The translations under genes and the position numbers were made by a program. A stretch of 64,000 bases of DNA from Plutella xylostella (lineage: Eukaryota; Arthropoda; Insecta; Lepidoptera; Plutellidae): NCBI RefSeq assembly GCF_932276165.1, contig NC_063988.1:9300001-9364000 (forward strand). Reading direction: 5' to 3'. The notes beneath the pieces were generated by a model, which did not search any database, had not been told where the DNA came from, and worked only from the letters and a program-made list of their open reading frames with translations. Of the stretch, positions 57,353-64,000 are shown in pieces (position 1 is the stretch's first letter; each line of letters opens with the position of its first letter).

Positions 57353-60300
57353 AACGGAAGCTGTCAGCCCTTCAACAACAAAGAATGACGAAAAAAAAGA
57401 AAGTAGTTTAGTGAACTAGCTGGCCACAAAATTTATAAGCAATTATTGCAAATTGACGTGGCATAAACGATCAAAAGGCTATATAGCACAGATACGTCAC
57501 CAAAAGGTTCATGATTAAATAGATTTTGAAAAATATGTTTAACCAGGTTTGACCTAAAAGACCTACGAGTAATAACAGCACTTCAAGCCTTGTCTGTTTT
57601 AAAATATTTCATTTGACTTTCTTAAGTCTTCAAACAAAATGGATTATTTCTTTAAGTCTTAAAGGATATTAGTAATTTATTGAACACCTATTAGTAAGTA
57701 GCTTAGCATCTATTGTAATTATTTCAATGGTTTTAGTATCACATTTCTTTAGACATTATTAGATTGTTTTTCTACGTATTTTCTTTTAAACTCTTCAGGT
57801 CATAGACAGGGTTATATTAAGTATAAATTTTATCGTATTTGTATGTATTATATTTTCATAACGTATTTTTGAGACGTTTGTTTAGGACATTTATTGGAAT
57901 CATATTTTTAAAACTAAATTGAATGTAAAGAAGTTTAGGTCATCGCTGTTTGTCTCAGTTGTCATGAAAATACTAAGTTAGTTTTTGAATTAGCTATTAC
58001 GAGTATCCTTCACTGACGTTTTTGCATTTTTAGGATGATCATTGATGAAATCAAACCATTTCAGTATTAGTCTGCTTCTATTATAGTTTTTTTTATATAA
58101 TTTAAATGTAATAGAAAACGTTTATCTTGAGGTCTCGAACTCAGTACTTTATATCATTTAAAACTTTCGATCTTAACGAATAAGTAGGTTAAGTACAAAT
58201 TTAAACTATTAAAAGCCACTGTTCTTAAAATGTAGATGCACGTAGCGTATAATACAATAAACCCGATGAGCTGTGAGTATTTTGAGATTTTATCGTATTT
58301 AAGAGAAAAATCAAAACGAGAAAACATACTAAAAAGACATTAATTAGATTGACTCTACGTCAAAAGTTTAACTTCTTAATGAACTCTGTATTGTTTCAGC
58401 CTAATAGTTCAAAGACTTATTTTAGTCTATATTGCAGTGAAATGTTCAATAATGCCTTAGATTTACTCTTAAAGTCATCTATCGATTTTACAAAATCATT
58501 AATTCCGTAACGATTTTGTTACCATTTCATGAATATTTTATATTTAAAAAAACTTATGTCATTCATTATAATTGATAATTGATAATATTATTTTGTCCTT
58601 CTCATAATAATTATTATACTAAGTATTTATCATCTTTAACTGATTTACCCTGTCACTATTACCTTATTTAAAATTATACTTACTAATTCATATTAAAAAA
58701 TATAGTTTAGGATATTTGAGTTAGATCCATAAGAAAGCTATGCCATAACTATCTAGCGTTCATGAAAAAATAAGGTTGTGCACCACTTAATATAGAATAC
58801 CTACTTAAATATTCCCTTTTCTGAATTCTCTGATATTTTAATGTAGTTTAGTACTTTAGACTAAGGTGATAGGAGTAATGTAGCTTAATTATGAAACGAC
58901 GAGCGACCGTCTGACTATTTTCGATTCGTATTTTTATAAAGCAAAAGTTACGATCGAGCATGTTGCTTTGCTTGTGCAGGATGTGCAGGCCCAGACTAGA
59001 GGATATCAAAATGGAGTTTCGAGAATGATTCTTTGAATAATAGTTTATTGGACTTTTTCGTGTCGTTCAAATTTTAAAATTGTCGGTTCGGTGATTGACT
59101 AAAAGTGATTTAATTCTTCTTGTTTTTCTCACTTAAAATTTTGAATGGTCGAGATTTGATATTCAGAACATTGTATTGTAAAAGGAAGTATAGTCGCACG
59201 AAGCTGATTGAGTATTTATAACCGTCCATAGTGGCGGCTTTTGCACCCTTCGGTAGCGATTGCAAAAGTCGCAACCACGAGATTCAGGCGAACTCTAAGG
59301 CAATGGTATCAGAGTTGAGATTCGCTTGCAGAGAAACGGCACCCGAGGGCGCACACGACTACAACGTGTATATTTTATATTTTTGGAACGCTAATTTTAA
59401 GATGTTATATTTATATATGTATATGTAGTGACGGCGAATACTGAAATCAGTGTTTCACGATGTATTACGCCAAAAGTTTTGATGTATTCATTTTCCAATA
59501 ACGATTATCTCTCCTTTTTAGTTGGAAACAAATAGTTCGATTAGCTAGTGGTCAGTATGCATTGATATATTTTTGGAATAGCGTGCACGATTGCTTATGG
59601 AGCGCCGACATATTTACGGAACGGAATAATCGAAGAATAACAATAAAAATATTTTTAATTAACGACGACGTTTTGAACGCGACACCTCTGAAAGCAATAA
59701 TATTTTTGTGGTAATATCGCAGTGTTGTTAAGAGAAATATTTTATTATCCATTCGGACTGTCAATCACGTATAACCGTGTGCTTCTTAGAGCGGTCATCG
59801 GCATGCTACAATATAATTACACATTTAGATAACAGTTTATCTAATGGTAAATGGTATGGGAGAATATAATGAGAATGATGATGAAACGATTTCGCGATAG
59901 ACGAGGTGTTAATTAGTCAATGCTAGATCGATTGATAGAATCCGTGTAAAGGGTATGAGTATTACTTGAAATGTGAAGTGAGTAAAGTAATGAAGCAAGT
60001 CGGTAGTAGCATGGCCGTGACTGACATAGGGTATGACCACAAGCTACAGAAAAGTGCACTAAAAATAGGATAGTTAGATAAATTATTACTACTTATATGA
60101 AATAAATCTTGAAATCTACATTTTAGAAAATTAAAAGTTTAAAGTTTAACTCATACTTTTTATTATTATTATATATTATATAAGACGCTTGTTCACACAT
60201 TTTAACTTCATATTTAGTGAGTATTCCTAAGACTTATTATATATTATGAGGATAAAAGTGTCGATAAGGTTCTGATTATGTAAAGAGTGGGACATTATAG

Positions 60301-61900
60301 TGAGACGAGTGTTGGCATAACTACTATGTATTCGGCGGGCTGAAAGATTAGGACTATATTTTTGCCAAAGGCATGAATTTCTGCTTTCTATTGTGATATT
60401 TTTGATGAAAATAATTTTGTTAAAATTATTTGAAAATCTTATTCATTGTTTTACTGAATATGCCTTTAGTTTTAAAAGCACTTTGTCATTTCTAGACACT
60501 TGCTTTGTTCAGCTTTTCCGAATAAGCTTGAGTTTTTTTGAACAAGCCTGCCTAAAATGTATTGCATATCAAAATTAGATAGTAACTTATTGTTAAAAAC
60601 AATTTTGCGTACCTAGTTCTGATGGAATTTGAACGGTTTTAATCCACGTCTCTTCAATAATATGTATGTTGAAAATTTTCTTGAGATCCAAATGATTTAG
60701 CTTTATAAACCTTTCCATTATAAAAATACAAAAGGATCAAAAACCCTTCATAGGCAACCTTTATTTTGTTCGGATGAAGTAGTACAGTTTGATTGATCAC
60801 GCAACCAACTTTAGATAATGGTTCAGTGGGACAATGCTTTATTTAAACCAACGGTGACAGATTACGTGAAAGTGTGAAATATCTTCAGTTAACAAAAATT
60901 ACTGCTTGAATTTAGCCTCTGACTGTAACTGTAACGTCAAATGGATGTAATCAAAATAGATTATTGATATCCATGGATGGCATTCTAGCATTGTCTTTGT
61001 TGCCGCATAAACATACCTACTACATTATAGGAGATGGTAGTTATATTTGTAAGGGTTTGTTTGTTATCCGTCTTCTAAAGATAGTTGATTGAAACCTACG
61101 CTGTTTAAATAAATACGTTTTATCTTCCACGTCGTTAAATTTATGTTATTTCAGTTAATAAGCTAGTACTCTGTTTAAAATTTAAGGTTCTCTTATCTTT
61201 AGCATTCTAGGTACACAGCTTCAAATAATTTTTTGATATTGTAGCGTATATAATAGCAAATTTTTTAAATACCTTTGTGAATAACGAACGTTTGTTTGCA
61301 GTTTCAATTAAGATATTGTTATTTATGCTAAGTTTTTCATTTTAAATGAAACATTAGGTAATATTATTTGTACTGCCAGTATTTGTAAAATATGCAATAA
61401 TTATGTACTTAATGTAAAAGTTATTTATGGTTTTAGTCTGTTGAGTATATGAAAATTTATGTATTAGTTGGGTTTTTACAATGTATCATTGTATTATGTC
61501 ACTGTAGAATTTTGGCATTTGATTGAAACCTAACTTGAATTACGGTCTTTAGAACTAAATAACCTTGATTATTATTAGGAGATTACTAATTCATATAATG
61601 TTATTATCTTAATAATAACGAGGTCCTATGAATTCTGGCAAAGTGATTTCGCTTTGTTATGAAAATCTGATACTTATTATTGTAATTATTATTGTTTTGT
61701 TGTCAGATAGAGAGAAAACGCAGATTATGTATACAAAGTGGTTTGAAATGTAATACAAAGTTGAGCCCACGCGGTTGAATGTAATTAAAACATAAAAATC
61801 TTCCTTTGTAATTATGTATTATCTATAAACACTACAAATTATTGAATTGTGATTCAAAGCAATTAAAAATATTACTGCTGATTAATGTGTGTTGTTTGAT
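57353..61900 (+). other. Camta: Probable long 3' UTR of Camta
   Basis: Directly follows the stop. The sequence is evenly AT-rich, lacks long open frames on either strand, and shows fewer recognisable mobile-element remnants than the introns. AATAAA hexamers occur at 58256, 60102, 61108 and 61969. The end is not known; a GT-rich stretch near 61890 (tgtgttgtttgattttgtt) behind an attaaa variant is one candidate site. The extent is inference. Confidence 0.45.
58256..58261 (+). terminator. First canonical AATAAA polyadenylation signal after the stop
   Basis: AATAAA about 0.9 kb past the stop codon, followed by a GT-containing stretch (gctgtgagtattttgag). It would give a short 3' UTR; further hexamers at 60102, 61108 and 61969 allow longer ones. 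Usage cannot be told from sequence. Confidence 0.35.
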
Positions 61901-63896
61901 TTTGTTAAAATTTCCCGATCACGAATCTGATTTTATGTATTTATGAAGTAGATGCGTAGAGATGTTTTAATAAAAGTAAAAAAAGAGTTGCTGATAAATT
62001 GCAGATAAATAATTTTATAGACTATTTTTACAGTATCAAATCCAATTAAGATGTAATTTTTATAACAAAATGTACTTCTAACTAGGAATGTAGTAGTAAC
62101 GTACTGGTTCGAAGAACTTACATACATGTTGAACCTGAATTTATTGGTAGAGTCTGAGCCAACACTAGTAGGCGTCGAAAAGGTTCCACGTGCCAAAGTT
62201 CCATTTGTATACCACTGGAATTTTATAATTGCTCGTAAGTGTACTATATAACAGACACATAGGACAAAATGTGTCAGAAAGTATATTATTATGTGCAGGG
62301 TTGCAAAGAGTATGTGCAGGGTTAGTTCCAATTTGTTGTAAGACTTTAGTCATGGCGCGCCAACGATATTATAATAGGTACGTTCGTTTATCGTTAATCT
62401 AAGTGACACTCTAAAATCAATTATTTAAAGACGAAAAACAAATGATGCAAACAAACAATGTAAATTTAGAGACGACGCAAAAGAACACCTCTTGAATTCG
62501 TGTAATACTGAAAATACATAAATAAATAGTATACAGGCAAACATAAAGTACATGTAGGTATTTTAAACTGTAATGATATTTTTTGCAGGACAGTATCAAT
62601 AACCATCCCTCTCAACGATCACCCTTTTTGCAACAGCTTGAAGCTAATAAATGTTAATGTGTTAAAATTGGTTTACCCCTGGACCTTCCGAAAATACTTG
62701 CAGCGAAATCGCTTTCAGCCATAATAGATTGGAGGATAACATTGCGTTCCGACGCACGTAAAATTTTAATTGAACCCATATTTTATTGAAAACCGATCCA
62801 TCTTCTGATTAAAATGGCTCGGGACGCTAAAAAGGTCATTAATTTTTATTGGTTCTTCGTCCATGGGGAGGGTGTTTATCTCCGCCATTATCGTCTTTAT
62901 ATATTTTGTAGAGGATTTATTGGAATAAACTTTTATATTTTGTTTGAATTTCCTCCGGTTTTCCTTCTATTGCTCTTTTAGCGATCAAAATTCAGGCACA
63001 GTGAGCCTAGAGTTCAAATTACTGACTATCTATCTAACAATATATATTGCAAATTTTATAACTTATTGAAAAAAAGTTGAGTTGTTGTCTCACTTTATGC
63101 CCTTCTAGCTTGATATATGCTTTTTAACACCCTATTTATCTATACCTAGTTGATACAATATGCATAAGTATGACAACCCTCGCCTGTAAATGGGTCAAGC
63201 TAATTGCGATGCTCTCCCAACCCCACTACAAGTCAATGTTTGCGACAGTATGCTCGAATAAATCAAACCACTCCACAATGACCTCGCATAAATTAACACT
63301 TATGGTAATCGTATAGAAGCGCGGGACGCCCTATGACTCGCTGAACTGACAAATAGTCAGCTAGGCGCTAGTTAGCACTCAAAGGTTGATTGGAAGAGAT
63401 TGCTTTTAGCGATAAGGCCGCCTATTGTGTAATTTCCACTGTGTAAATTGAATATTTGAGTTTTTGGTACATATAAATTATTTATTTTACATTAGGTACA
63501 TTGCCATCTTTTACACAGGATTATAATTCCCATGAAGGTACCAGTAACTTTTTAAAAAAATGATCCTTTCCCTGACATTTTCATATATTATCCTCTCCCA
63601 AAACTCCCTTATTGGATAAGAAGACAAAATAATTTTCGTATGCTGGACCAAAATAACCGAACAATAGTGATTAACTTTCTTTATTTTAGAATGCCTCAAT
63701 ATTATATCCAGCTGCGACTAATGAACCTAGAGAAAAAAACTCCAAGAGTCCACTCCTATTCAATAACACAAATACAAATCTTCAACATTCTTCATAAGTT
63801 CCAGTGTCTGCAATATTGAACTAATTTAACAGCACATCAGAATATTAACATACGAAAATATTTTGTTTAAATTTTAAATTAGAAATAGACACTGGA
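61901..63896. other. Intergenic region downstream of Camta
   Basis: No convincing coding sequence. A block at 62660-62900 is more GC-balanced and repeat-free (gcgaaatcgctttcagccat; tggctcgggacgctaaaaag) and may be conserved non-coding DNA. Confidence 0.5.
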
Positions 63897-64000
63897 CTAG
63901 ACTCGCCCAGGACTGGAAGAGATGGCGTGATAGGGAAGAGGCTTATAAATACCCAGCAGTGGGCAGATACGGGCTGATAATGATGATGATTATGATGAAA
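63897..64000 (+). repeat. LINE 3' terminus with (TGA)n tail, cut by the window end
   Basis: Reads TRLAQDWKRWRDREEAYKYP then acccagcagtgggcagatac and tgataatgatgatgatta. This is a typical C-terminus and tail of a non-LTR element. Confidence 0.6.

Overview
This is a eukaryotic, AT-rich window, most likely from a moth or butterfly (Lepidoptera). The evidence is a long multi-exon gene with GT/AG introns plus repeat families I associate with that order: tRNA-derived SINE heads, short elements with (CTGT)n tracts and Helitron-like ends, many short TA-flanked foldback elements, and LINE remnants with short tandem tails.

I can support one host gene, on the + strand: Camta, the calmodulin-binding transcription activator. 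Nineteen exons between 10064 and 57352 join in frame at every junction (3831 nt, 1276 residues plus stop). They encode, in order, a CG-1 DNA-binding domain (without its first residues), a long acidic low-complexity region, a TIG/IPT domain, ankyrin repeats, a second linker and four IQ-type helices for calmodulin, ending at a TAA. The first coding exon or exons lie upstream of base 1. The CG-1 domain is split by introns of 17.0 and 13.9 kb; the rest of the gene is compact from 43.7 to 52.4 kb, then a 4.4 kb intron precedes the last two exons. Sequence hints of alternative splicing are an 81-nt stop-free intron in the large exon, a 28-nt microexon paired with tandem acceptors, an in-frame stop behind a weak donor just before the IQ exons, and a weaker 102-nt cassette candidate.

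Layout: 1-10063 is non-coding (presumed 5' intron) with MITEs, SINEs and LINE tails. 10132-27173 (intron 1) holds a near-perfect 145-bp hairpin, a degraded LINE, a 2.1 kb DNA element with subterminal repeats and an internal LINE, and a MITE nested in a MITE. 27310-41161 (intron 2) holds a 215-bp element with perfect 53-bp inverted repeats, a full SINE, Helitron-like copies and a 2.9 kb element that also encloses a LINE. 41234-52287 is the exon-dense part. 52363-56805 holds two abutting LINE remnants and a MITE. 57353 to about 61.9 kb looks like a long 3' UTR. 61.9-64 kb is non-coding and ends in a LINE tail.

No other protein gene, true tRNA, rRNA, CRISPR array or operon-like gene system was found. 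The most notable material is the splice architecture of Camta and the layered mobile elements in its introns.
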